This document shows positions 1 to 6,537 of a DNA stretch of 7,565 nt, piece after piece. The notes below the pieces were generated by a model. That model had not been told where the DNA came from. It searched no databases and saw nothing but the letters and a program-made list of their open reading frames with translations. This DNA comes from Persicitalea sp038242095 (lineage in GTDB: Bacteria; Bacteroidota; Bacteroidia; Cytophagales; Spirosomataceae), in assembly GCA_038242095.1 (NCBI GenBank), contig JBBSSJ010000229.1, positions 1 through 7,565 of the forward strand, written 5' to 3'. The position numbers were made by a program, and so were the translations under genes. How positions within the stretch are numbered: the first letter of the stretch is position 1; every line of letters begins with the position of its first letter.

Positions 1-84
1 AACTTCGGGGTTACCACGCTTAAAAAGCCGCTCGATCATCGAGCGGCTTCGCAATTTTTCGTCTTTGGTAAAAGTCTTTTTCAA
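1..84 (-). CDS. rnpA: Ribonuclease P protein component, N-terminal part (cut by window edge)
   Basis: RnpA is the small basic protein that binds the RNase P RNA and helps remove 5' leaders from precursor tRNAs. Only the first 28 residues are inside the window, starting MKKTFTKDEKLRSRSMIERL and continuing FKRGNPEV. The pattern of an aromatic residue, a Lys/Glu-rich stretch, then L-x-S-x-x-x-I-x-x-L-F-x-x-G is the usual N-terminus of this family. Position directly after rpmH on the same strand is the classic arrangement and supports the call. I chose the TTG at 84-82 because the family normally begins only a few residues before the T-F-x-K-x-E/D-x-L motif. The reading frame is also open back to the rpmH stop with no ATG, so the exact start is not certain. 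The first third of the visible part is overlaid by a perfect palindrome (25-49). Confidence 0.85.
   Translation of the reverse strand, partial: MKKTFTKDEKLRSRSMIERLFKRGNPEV
25..49. repeat. Perfect 12-bp palindrome inside the rnpA 5' coding region
   Basis: AAGCCGCTCGAT (25-36) and ATCGAGCGGCTT (38-49) are exact reverse complements around a single C at 37. As RNA, an 11-bp stem with a three-base loop is possible. On the minus (rnpA) strand the stem runs into TTTTT (26-22), so it has the form of a short intrinsic terminator or attenuator. The bases are also codons for R-S-M-I-E-R-L of RnpA, so the structure is compatible with coding. It may be chance from codon choice, or a device that lowers rnpA relative to rpmH. 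Confidence 0.6.
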
Positions 85-147
85 GCGTTCGTCGGAAATT
101 CTATTGAGCAGGAAGCGCGAACAGCCTTCTCCCGAACCGCTTCGACT

Positions 148-306
148 TTACTGCTTGTGGCGTTTCTCGTCGGATACGCTCAGCTTGGTGCGGCCTTTGG
201 CTCGGCGGCGCTTGATGACGTTGCGGCCATTGGGCGTCGACATACGATCCATAAAACCGTGCTTGTTGCGGCGCTTACGCTTGGATGGCTGGTAGGTGCG
301 TTTCAT
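148..306 (-). CDS. rpmH: 50S ribosomal protein L34
   Basis: The ATG at 306 opens a 52-residue, strongly basic protein beginning MKRTYQPSKRKRRNKHGF and continuing with MSTPNGRNVIKRRRAKGR, ending in a TAA at 150-148. This is the textbook L34 sequence: T-[YF]-Q-P-S-x-R-K-R, then H-G-F, then R-M-x-T-x-x-G-R-x-V-[IL]-x-x-R-R-x-K-G-R. L34 is a component of the large ribosomal subunit that contacts 23S rRNA. The length is slightly above the common 44-46 residues because of a C-terminal tail (about TKLSVSDEKRHKQ), which is usual in Bacteroidota. It precedes rnpA by 63 bases and is probably co-transcribed with it from the promoter at 363-396. It is divergent from uvrA. Confidence 0.97.
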   Translation of the reverse strand: MKRTYQPSKRKRRNKHGFMDRMSTPNGRNVIKRRRAKGRTKLSVSDEKRHKQ

Positions 307-362
307 TTCAGTATCAAATTTATAGCTCTAAAAAATTTTCTTGGGTTCTTGTTTTGGGAGGG

Positions 363-396
363 CAAAGGTAAGGAAAAATCAAGAAGGTTGCCAAAA
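363..396 (-). promoter_or_regulatory. Bacteroidota-type promoter of rpmH-rnpA
   Basis: Read on the minus strand, a -7 element TACCTTTG (370-363) fits the TAnnTTTG consensus exactly. It is preceded, after 21 bases, by TTG inside TTTTGG (396-391), matching the -33 element. The spacing is within the range described for the primary sigma factor of this phylum. Transcription would start about seven bases downstream, near 355, giving a leader of roughly 50 bases before the rpmH ATG. The elements are seen; activity is inferred. Confidence 0.65.
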
Positions 397-555
397 TGCG
401 AAACACATTTTTGATTTGTTAAACCTTACGCACGATTGAACGACCGGGATAATCTACTTTTACTGTTTCCCCAAAAAACTAAAGCCTCCCGTTTTAGGTT
501 AAAAACAGGATACGCCCGTCCGAACCGCGTCGGCCGCCACACCTTAGCTCCAAGC

Positions 556-3429
556 ATGACCGAACAACTCGAAATCATTTCCGAAAATATAGAATTTGCC
601 GAACTCGACGCCCGAAAATTCATCCTTATTAAGGGAGCCAAAGTTCATAACCTTAAAAACATCGACGTTGCCATACCCCGCAACAAGCTGGTAGTCGTGA
701 CGGGCCTTTCCGGCTCCGGTAAGTCGTCATTGGCCTTTGATACGCTTTTTGCCGAGGGACAACGCATGTACGTCGAGAGCTTGAGCAGCTACGCGCGGCA
801 GTTTTTGGGCCGCATGGAAAAGCCCGAAGTGGAGTATATCCGCGGGGTGTCGCCCGCGATTGCCATCGAGCAGAAAGTCAATACCCGCAACTCGCGCTCG
901 ACGGTTGGGACAAGCACCGAGATTTACGATTATTTGAAGTTGCTCTTCGCCCGCGTCGGCATCACGTGTTCACCGATTTCGGGCGATGTCGTGCGCAAGG
1001 ACACCGTTACCGATGTGGTGGACTACATCTTGTCGCACGCGGCCGAAACGCGGGTGTTCATTATGGCCCCGCTGCTGGTTCGGCCGGGCCGTTCGTTGGC
1101 GGTGGAATTGAATATCCTGCTTTCCAAGGGGTACAACCGCATTGTGCGGGGCGGCGAAACGCAATTCATTGAAGAAATACTGGAAGGCGAGGAGCTGGCA
1201 GAAATTTCAGAAGCCGAGGAGCTTTTCATCCTCATCGACCGCGCTTCCGTGCAGCACGACGATGAAGACACGCAATACCGCCTGTCCGACTCGGTGCAGA
1301 CCGCCTTTTTTGAAGGGGAAGGGCTTTGCATAGTCGATGTGGTAGGCGGCGAGCGGCGGACGTTCTCCGATAAGTTCGAGTTGGACGGTATGCTATTCGA
1401 AGAGCCGAGCGTCAACCTATTCAGTTTCAACAATCCATACGGTGCCTGCCGGACTTGTGAAGGGTTTGGTAAGGTGCTGGGCATTGATCCGGATTTGGTC
1501 ATTCCCGACAAAAGTCTGTCGGTTTTCGAGGGCGCCATCGCGCCCTGGCGGACCGAAAAAATGGGGGAGTGGCTCAAACCGCTGTTGCGCAACGGCATCC
1601 GCTTCGACTTCCCGATTCACCGACCTTACAAGGATTTAACCCAAGCCGAAAGGGACTTGCTCTGGACGGGAAATCAGCACTTCAAAGGATTGAACGATTT
1701 CTTCAAGGAAGTAGAAAGACAAACCCATAAAATCCAGTATCGTGTGATGCTGTCGCGCTACCGGGGCCGCACTACCTGTCCCGATTGCCGGGGTTCGCGT
1801 TTGCGGAAAGATGCTTCATACGTCAAGATCGCGGACGCATCCATCACCGATCTGGTGCTTAAATCCATCGATGACACGCTGGAGTTTTTCAAGAACCTCG
1901 AACTTGACGAACATCAGCAGCAGATCGGCAAACGCATCCTGCTCGAAATAAACAACCGCCTCGAATACATGGAGCGCGTAGGGCTTGGGTACCTCACCCT
2001 CAACCGCCTCACCAACTCGCTGTCGGGGGGCGAATTTCAGCGCATCAAGTTAGCCACTTCGCTGGGCAGCGCACTGGTGGGTTCGATGTACATTCTGGAT
2101 GAACCCAGCATCGGCTTGCACCCGCGCGACACGCAGCGGCTGGTGGGCGTGCTGGAATCGTTGCGCGATCTGGGCAATACGGTCATCGTGGTAGAGCACG
2201 AGGAAGAGGTCATGCACGCCGCCGACCAGATTATCGACATCGGGCCCGAAGCGGGTACCGGTGGCGGACACCTGGTGTTTCAGGGCGACTGGGACGAGGT
2301 ACAAGCCTTCGGTGCCAACGGGAAAGAAAACGCCAACGGCCGTTCCTACACGCTGGATTTTTTGTTGGGTAAAGATTCCATTCCGGTCCCGACTTTCCGT
2401 CGTAAGTTCACGCAGTTTTTGGAGTTGAAAGGCGCGCGCGAAAACAACTTGAAGGACGTAAACGTGAAGTTTCCGCTCGGTACGCTCACCGTCGTGACGG
2501 GCGTGAGTGGCTCGGGTAAATCGACGCTCGTACGCAAGCTTTTGTATCCGGCGCTGATGCGCTCCAAGGGTGAGTACGGCGAGGATGTCGGCAAGTTCGA
2601 TGAGCTATCCGGCAGCCTGAAAAGCGTGGAGGCTGTCGAGATGATCGACCAAAACCCGATTGGCAAATCGTCGCGTTCTAACCCGGTGACGTACATCAAG
2701 GCCTACGACTACATGCGGCAAATGATGGCTGACCTGCCGCTGGCAAAATCGCGGGGTTACAAGCCATCGCACTTCTCGTTCAATGTGGACGGCGGCCGTT
2801 GCGAAGTGTGTCAGGGAGAAGGGCAGGTCAAGATCGAGATGCAGTTTATGGCCGATATATACCTGTTGTGCGAAGGCTGTAACGGCAAGCGCTTCAAGCA
2901 GGAAATTCTGGATGTGAAGTACCACGACAAAGATGTGTCCGATATCCTGGACATGACCGTGGACGACGCCATTGCTTTCTTCAAAGGCTCGGAGGATCGT
3001 CTGGTCGAGAAACTGCAACCCTTGCAGGATGTCGGTTTGGGTTACGTGACGCTGGGGCAATCATCCAACACGCTGTCGGGTGGCGAGGCGCAACGCGTTA
3101 AGCTCGCTTCGTTTTTGGGCAAGGGCAATTCGCACAAGGGCAAGACACTCTTTATATTCGACGAACCGACCACGGGCCTGCATTTTCACGACATCAAAAA
3201 ATTGCTGGCTGCCATTAATGCCCTCATCGATCAGGGCGACAGCGTCATCATTATCGAGCACAACATGGAAGTCATTAAGTCCGCCGACTGGATCATCGAT
3301 ATTGGTCCCGAAGGCGGCGACAAGGGTGGCTACATCACCTTCGCTGGCACCCCCGAAGACATGGTCAAGCTGGAAGGCAATTACACGGCGGATTATTTGA
3401 AGGGAAAGATTTTAGGGGTGAAAGGTTAA
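556..3429 (+). CDS. uvrA: UvrABC excinuclease subunit A (ABC-type DNA damage sensor)
   Basis: UvrA is the cytoplasmic ATPase dimer that scans DNA for bulky lesions and loads UvrB in nucleotide excision repair. The protein has 957 residues, near the usual 940. Seen in order: first Walker A G-L-S-G-S-G-K-S-S (about 50-58); C-R-T-C (298-301) in the N-x-P-x-G-A-C context; C-P-D-C (408-411); ABC signature L-S-G-G-E (489-493); Walker B I-L-D-E-P-S (D515, E516); second Walker A G-V-S-G-S-G-K-S-T (649-657); the C-terminal zinc finger C749-x2-C752 and C772-x2-C775; second signature S-G-G-E (841-844); second Walker B F-D-E-P-T (D869, E870). The ATG at 556 leaves a 20-odd-residue lead before I-K-G-A-K-V-H-N-L-K-N-I, as in relatives. 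The frame is open to a TTG at 436, but that extension looks non-coding. The first CxxC pair of the N-terminal zinc module is absent. A weak TACTTTTA at 455-462 is the only -7-like site noticed upstream. No clear terminator follows. Confidence 0.97.
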   Translation: MTEQLEIISENIEFAELDARKFILIKGAKVHNLKNIDVAIPRNKLVVVTGLSGSGKSSLAFDTLFAEGQRMYVESLSSYARQFLGRMEKPEVEYIRGVSPAIAIEQKVNTRNSRSTVGTSTEIYDYLKLLFARVGITCSPISGDVVRKDTVTDVVDYILSHAAETRVFIMAPLLVRPGRSLAVELNILLSKGYNRIVRGGETQFIEEILEGEELAEISEAEELFILIDRASVQHDDEDTQYRLSDSVQTAFFEGEGLCIVDVVGGERRTFSDKFELDGMLFEEPSVNLFSFNNPYGACRTCEGFGKVLGIDPDLVIPDKSLSVFEGAIAPWRTEKMGEWLKPLLRNGIRFDFPIHRPYKDLTQAERDLLWTGNQHFKGLNDFFKEVERQTHKIQYRVMLSRYRGRTTCPDCRGSRLRKDASYVKIADASITDLVLKSIDDTLEFFKNLELDEHQQQIGKRILLEINNRLEYMERVGLGYLTLNRLTNSLSGGEFQRIKLATSLGSALVGSMYILDEPSIGLHPRDTQRLVGVLESLRDLGNTVIVVEHEEEVMHAADQIIDIGPEAGTGGGHLVFQGDWDEVQAFGANGKENANGRSYTLDFLLGKDSIPVPTFRRKFTQFLELKGARENNLKDVNVKFPLGTLTVVTGVSGSGKSTLVRKLLYPALMRSKGEYGEDVGKFDELSGSLKSVEAVEMIDQNPIGKSSRSNPVTYIKAYDYMRQMMADLPLAKSRGYKPSHFSFNVDGGRCEVCQGEGQVKIEMQFMADIYLLCEGCNGKRFKQEILDVKYHDKDVSDILDMTVDDAIAFFKGSEDRLVEKLQPLQDVGLGYVTLGQSSNTLSGGEAQRVKLASFLGKGNSHKGKTLFIFDEPTTGLHFHDIKKLLAAINALIDQGDSVIIIEHNMEVIKSADWIIDIGPEGGDKGGYITFAGTPEDMVKLEGNYTADYLKGKILGVKG

Positions 3430-3444
3430 GGGTGAAACGGTTAA
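3416..3444 (+). repeat. Tandem duplication across the uvrA stop codon
   Basis: GGGTGAAAGGTTAA (3416-3429), which contains the last codons and stop of uvrA, is followed immediately by GGGTGAAACGGTTAA (3430-3444). The two copies differ by one inserted C. Without the stop, the second copy would read on as more GVK-like codons. The pair probably arose by slippage or is the edge of an intergenic repeat type; the sequence alone does not decide. Confidence 0.7.
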
Positions 3445-3514
3445 AGGTACCTGGGAGTGAATAAGTAAATTAGCTCATGTTTTGACTTTTCTAAACCGGA
3501 CCGACGGACCGCCC

Positions 3515-3543
3515 TAAACAAATAAACCCATAAACAAATAAAC
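3515..3543 (+). repeat. 13-bp direct repeat upstream of the FAH-family gene
   Basis: TAAACAAATAAAC occurs at 3515-3527 and again at 3531-3543, with a three-base CCA between the copies. The second copy ends nine bases before the ATG at 3553. The A-rich stretch lies where a Bacteroidota ribosome would bind, since these organisms favour A-rich, unstructured leaders over Shine-Dalgarno sequences. It may help translation or be a simple slippage product. Confidence 0.7.
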
Positions 3544-3552
3544 ATCTCTCAA

Positions 3553-4389
3553 ATGAGACTCTTCCGTACCCACCACGGCATTTTGCTGGAAAAAGAAGGA
3601 CAGTACTACCGCTTGCACGAGACGGATTGGGATGCCGTGGTCAACCGCGACGATTTGCATCATTGGCTTTCGGCCCAATCTGAAAGTTTGTTGCTGGTAT
3701 CTTTCACGGGAATTTCGCAGATGCCGGATTTGTTGCCGCCCATTGGGACGCAGGAAGTATGGGCGTCGGGTGTGACGTATTTTCGCAGCCGTGAGGCGCG
3801 TATGGAGGAATCCGAGCAAGCTGGGGGGGGCAGTTTCTATGACCGTGTGTACTCGGCTGAGCGGCCCGAGTTATTCTTCAAAGCAAACGCCTGGCGCGTC
3901 GTGGGGGATTCGGGCGAGGTGCGCATTCGACGTGACTCCGACTGGAATGTGCCCGAACCCGAGCTGACGCTTTTGGCCACGTCGTCGGGCAGGCTGGTGG
4001 GCTACACCATTGGCAATGACATGAGTTCGCGCAGCATTGAGGGAGAAAACCCGCTGTACCTGCCGCAGGCCAAATCGTACGATGGCAGCGCCGCCCTCGG
4101 CCCTTGCCTTTACGTACCCGCCGAGCCGCTCTCCCCCGAAACCGAAATTAGCATCGCCATCACGCGCGGCGGCGAGGAAGTATTTGGCAATACCGTCCTG
4201 TTGAATCAAATGAAGCGGAAACCCGATGAGTTGTTAGGCTATCTTTTTCGCGAAATGACATTCCCTCAGGGCGTCTATCTGATGACGGGCACGGGGATTA
4301 TTCCCCCCTCGGAGTTTACGCTGCAATCGGGCGATAAAATCATCATCACCATCGAGCCGATCGGGACGCTGGTGAATGTGGTGGTGTAG
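3553..4389 (+). CDS. Fumarylacetoacetate hydrolase (FAH) superfamily protein, 2-keto-3-deoxy-sugar-acid dehydratase-like
   Basis: This 278-residue protein has the FAH catalytic fold in its C-terminal two thirds. Visible motifs are F-F-K-A-N (108-112), V-P-E-P-E-L-T-L (133-140), G-N-D-M-S-S-R-S-I-E-G-E-N-P-L-Y-L-P-Q-A-K (154-174) and T-G-T-G-I-I-P-P (245-252). E135, E137, D156 and K174 have the spacing of the metal-binding set of FAH enzymes. The E-G-E-N-P-L-Y-L-P-Q-A-K segment and the GTGI-[IV]-P turn resemble 2-keto-3-deoxy-D-arabinonate dehydratase-like members more than true fumarylacetoacetases. The expected reaction is Mg-dependent C-O or C-C bond cleavage or isomerisation on a 2-keto acid in the cytoplasm. 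The substrate cannot be told: no sugar or aromatic pathway gene is adjacent. It follows uvrA by 123 bases and is convergent with the lipoprotein gene, 24 bases apart. An eight-G run at 3823-3830 lies in the coding region. Confidence 0.88.
   Translation: MRLFRTHHGILLEKEGQYYRLHETDWDAVVNRDDLHHWLSAQSESLLLVSFTGISQMPDLLPPIGTQEVWASGVTYFRSREARMEESEQAGGGSFYDRVYSAERPELFFKANAWRVVGDSGEVRIRRDSDWNVPEPELTLLATSSGRLVGYTIGNDMSSRSIEGENPLYLPQAKSYDGSAALGPCLYVPAEPLSPETEISIAITRGGEEVFGNTVLLNQMKRKPDELLGYLFREMTFPQGVYLMTGTGIIPPSEFTLQSGDKIIITIEPIGTLVNVVV
3823..3830 (+). repeat. Homopolymeric G8 tract within the FAH-family gene
   Basis: Eight consecutive G bases encode part of an A-G-G-G-S loop at residues 90-94 of the FAH-family protein. 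Runs of this length are prone to slippage during replication and to sequencing error. The frame here is intact: family motifs continue in the same frame on both sides, so the length shown is the coding one. Confidence 0.85.
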
Positions 4390-4413
4390 GTTTTTAGGTA
4401 CGCTTGTCCGACT

Positions 4414-6024
4414 TCATTGCTTGTCTGCCAAAGTCGTTAGCAGTAAGCCTACTCCGCCGCTTTCCACACGGGGCGCGTTGGCGTGGGTCAGTCGCCCGGT
4501 CTTGTCGAAGATCATGTAGCGGGGGATGCTGCTGAGTTTGTTCTGTTTCAGGAAGTCCGAAGTATTGGTGTTCACGACCAGATAATTCTCCGCGTGGTTG
4601 TCCAGCTTTTCGGCGGTACTGGCTTTCTTCCAGGGCGTAATGCTGGCATCAATGGAGAGGTACACGAACACCACGTCTTTTCCTTTCAGCGCTTTGCGCA
4701 GATCGGCGGAAGCGGGCATCGCTTGGCGACAGGGAGCGCACCAACTCGCCCAGAAATCGACGTAAACCACCTTTCCTTTATTTCGCGCCTTCACCTCTTC
4801 GAAGGTCAATTTTTTACCGCTTATATCGGTCAGTACTAACGAGGCCGTTTCGCTTCGGCGGTTGTCGAATTCCAGCGCGAAGTCATTCCGTACCGTGTTG
4901 ACAAGGGTGGTGTCTTTTACTTTGGCTTCGTATTTTTTGAAATAGGTGATAAAGTCATCGTGCGAGAAAGTTTCGTGAACGTTCTTAAATGCTTTGGTCA
5001 GTAGGTAATCACGATCTTTTCTAGGGAAAAGTGAGGAGGTGTCTATTTGATCGAAGATTTTTCGGTAATCGAGTGGGCTTGGTTTATTATTATCTACATA
5101 ATCAGCTTTCTCCTCAATGTACTTTCTTGATACGGCTTCCAGGAACTGCTGATAATAAATGTCGGGGTACCCGAAACGGTTCACCTGATGCGCTTTCATA
5201 AGGGCCGTAAACGGTGGCTTGGCAAGCCGGTCGGTTTGCATATCGAGCATATGTCCGAGGTACTTATTTCGCTCTTTGTAAAAACTATAAGGAACCGTCG
5301 AGAGTTCTTTGATGGATTTCAGCGAATCGAGCAAACTATTTTCTTCGCTCAAATAAACTTTTGCGCCAGCGTAATGCTTTCTCCTGACGTCTGTTGTGAG
5401 ACGATGATTCCTGTCGCCTCTTTCTTTGAAAGTCAGGCTCTCGTTCTCTGCTATCGCTTTTTTATTAGACATAAATTCCATTCTTGCTACATCGCGAGCT
5501 TCCCGGTATTTGCTAAGAAATGAATATTTGTCCCTTTTGAAATACGACCTGGCTAAACTGTCGAAGCTGATATCGTACTTTAAAGTCTTACGGTTCTGAA
5601 TGGTGATTTGGGGCTGCTTTCCTATGTATTCTACCTGTACTGAATCTCCTCTTTGTAAAATACACTCATTAGCGTCAAAGAAATTGACAGCGTGTCTGAA
5701 AACCAAGAAACCTTCCTTAGAGGTTATCGTAAGCGTATTAAATAGCATGGGTTTATCGGAGAAATCGCTCAGAGTCGCTTGGGTATCATCGTAAAATAAC
5801 CTGGCTATATCAATCCTGCTGGTTGAGGTTGAATCGTTGGTTCTGGCAGAAAATGATTTGAAATTCGTATCGATGTCCAGCGAATTCTTGAACGAGACGA
5901 TCACCGGGCCTTCGCCGACTACGATTTCTTCCTGGGATTTATCCTCATTATCTTCACTATTCTCATTCTTACAAGAGAGAAGGGCAAACGACAGAATCAG
6001 TAGTAGGCTTAGGGCACTTTTCAT
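4414..6024 (-). CDS. TlpA-family thiol-disulfide oxidoreductase lipoprotein
   Basis: The protein has 536 residues from the ATG at 6024. The N-terminus M-K-S-A-L-S-L-L-L-I-L-S-F-A-L-L-S-C is a lipoprotein signal with lipobox L-L-S-C18, followed by an acidic tether rich in Asn, Glu, Asp and Ser. Residues about 50-170 look beta-rich; about 190-390 are charged and helical, with no recognised motif. The C-terminal 140 residues are a thioredoxin-fold TlpA domain: V-D-F-W-A-S-W-C-A-P-C with C429 and C432 as the redox pair, and I-P-R supplying the cis-proline. It is expected to be lipid-anchored outside the inner membrane and to reduce or shuffle disulfides on envelope proteins. The frame stays open to an ATG at 6162, but that would bury the signal peptide, so 6024 is preferred. 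The GC content of the non-thioredoxin part is clearly lower than that of the neighbours. The partner is unknown. Related multi-domain TlpA lipoproteins are common in Bacteroidota. Confidence 0.9.
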   Translation of the reverse strand: MKSALSLLLILSFALLSCKNENSEDNEDKSQEEIVVGEGPVIVSFKNSLDIDTNFKSFSARTNDSTSTSRIDIARLFYDDTQATLSDFSDKPMLFNTLTITSKEGFLVFRHAVNFFDANECILQRGDSVQVEYIGKQPQITIQNRKTLKYDISFDSLARSYFKRDKYSFLSKYREARDVARMEFMSNKKAIAENESLTFKERGDRNHRLTTDVRRKHYAGAKVYLSEENSLLDSLKSIKELSTVPYSFYKERNKYLGHMLDMQTDRLAKPPFTALMKAHQVNRFGYPDIYYQQFLEAVSRKYIEEKADYVDNNKPSPLDYRKIFDQIDTSSLFPRKDRDYLLTKAFKNVHETFSHDDFITYFKKYEAKVKDTTLVNTVRNDFALEFDNRRSETASLVLTDISGKKLTFEEVKARNKGKVVYVDFWASWCAPCRQAMPASADLRKALKGKDVVFVYLSIDASITPWKKASTAEKLDNHAENYLVVNTNTSDFLKQNKLSSIPRYMIFDKTGRLTHANAPRVESGGVGLLLTTLADKQ

Positions 6025-6234
6025 GACGTTTAGGATTTTGGACGGGTTAAATAAATTAGTTGACGGTAGGTTTAGGCGACCGATGCGAAACAAAAAAAAG
6101 CAAATAATATATAAAAAATAATGTGATAGTTCTCCGCATTGAACAACGCGTCCAGGCCGCATACCATTGCCTTAAAAAATAAATCTTGCAAGACCCCCCA
6201 GTAATTCTGTAAAGCGTCCTGATTAAATTTTCCC

Positions 6235-6242
6235 GACCTTTG
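6235..6242 (+). promoter_or_regulatory. Possible -7 element for the HMA-protein operon
   Basis: GACCTTTG matches seven of the eight positions of the TAnnTTTG element, with G in place of the first T, and lies 24 bases before the ATG at 6267. That would give a leader of about 18 bases. No good -33 TTG was found at the expected distance, so this is a candidate only. The 242-base region between the divergent lipoprotein and HMA genes must hold promoters for both. On the minus strand only an off-spaced TATTATTTG near 6101-6109 was seen. Confidence 0.4.
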
Positions 6243-6266
6243 CCTCTACAAATAAAACCACAAGCC

Positions 6267-6476
6267 ATGAACACCCTGAAATTCAAAACCAACATCAAGT
6301 GCGGAGCCTGTGTGGCAACCGTCACGCCCCACCTTACCCAGGCAGCCGGTATCGAGCATTTTAAAGTAGATTTGCAAGACCCTAACCGTATATTGACCGT
6401 AGAAACGGACAAGTCCGCTAATCAAGTAGCCGAACTGGTTAAAGCAGCAGGTTATCAGGCTGAACCAGTTGCGTAA
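6267..6476 (+). CDS. Heavy-metal-associated (HMA) domain protein, probable copper chaperone (CopZ-like)
   Basis: A 69-residue single-domain protein, starting M-N-T-L-K-F-K-T-N-I-K-C-G-A-C-V-A-T-V. It has the size and pattern of the ferredoxin-like HMA fold: a first strand, the C12-x2-C15 metal loop, a helix with the hydrophobic T-P-H-L, then G-I-E-H-F-K-V-D-L and I-L-T-V-E-T strands, and a final helix with A-A-G-Y at the end. Such proteins carry Cu(I) or a similar soft metal in the cytosol and hand it to a P-type ATPase or regulator. The loop reads I-K-C-x-x-C, so the Met commonly two residues before the first Cys is Ile. It has no signal peptide. It is the first of three co-oriented genes that include a Cys-rich envelope protein and a TonB-dependent receptor, which fits metal handling. 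The upstream in-frame extension to 6240 is rejected because it overlaps the promoter-like site. Confidence 0.88.
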   Translation: MNTLKFKTNIKCGACVATVTPHLTQAAGIEHFKVDLQDPNRILTVETDKSANQVAELVKAAGYQAEPVA

Positions 6477-6537
6477 TTGGCACTAATTTTGTGCTGAACG
6501 AATTGCTGTTCAAATTGTTAATTGATTGCCGATTACA

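Noticed and set aside
157..414. 85-codon plus-strand frame over rpmH
   Set aside because: It is antisense to the unmistakable L34 gene and its promoter.
436..555. In-frame N-terminal extension of uvrA from a TTG, adding 40 residues
   Set aside because: The extension has no resemblance to UvrA and overlaps the likely promoter and leader. The ATG at 556 gives the usual length and N-terminus.
1023..1598. 191-codon open frame on the minus strand inside uvrA
   Set aside because: It is antisense to well-conserved UvrA codons, is Ser/Pro/Arg-rich without domain features, and is explained by the high GC and codon bias of uvrA.
2605..3060. 151-codon open frame on the minus strand inside uvrA
   Set aside because: It is a shadow of the second ATPase half and C-terminal zinc finger of UvrA, with no recognisable motif of its own.
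4390..4413. Possible bidirectional terminator between the convergent FAH and lipoprotein genes
   Set aside because: The 24-base gap shows no inverted repeat of useful length.
4483..4839. 118-codon plus-strand frame antisense to the thioredoxin domain
   Set aside because: The minus strand encodes the WCAPC domain; the plus frame is its shadow.
6025..6162. In-frame extension of the lipoprotein gene to an ATG at 6162
   Set aside because: It would place 46 residues before a clear lipoprotein signal peptide, and the DNA is AT-rich intergenic sequence.
6056..6412. 118-codon minus-strand frame over the HMA gene start
   Set aside because: It covers the HMA gene and the divergent promoter region and has no protein features beyond chance hydrophobic runs.
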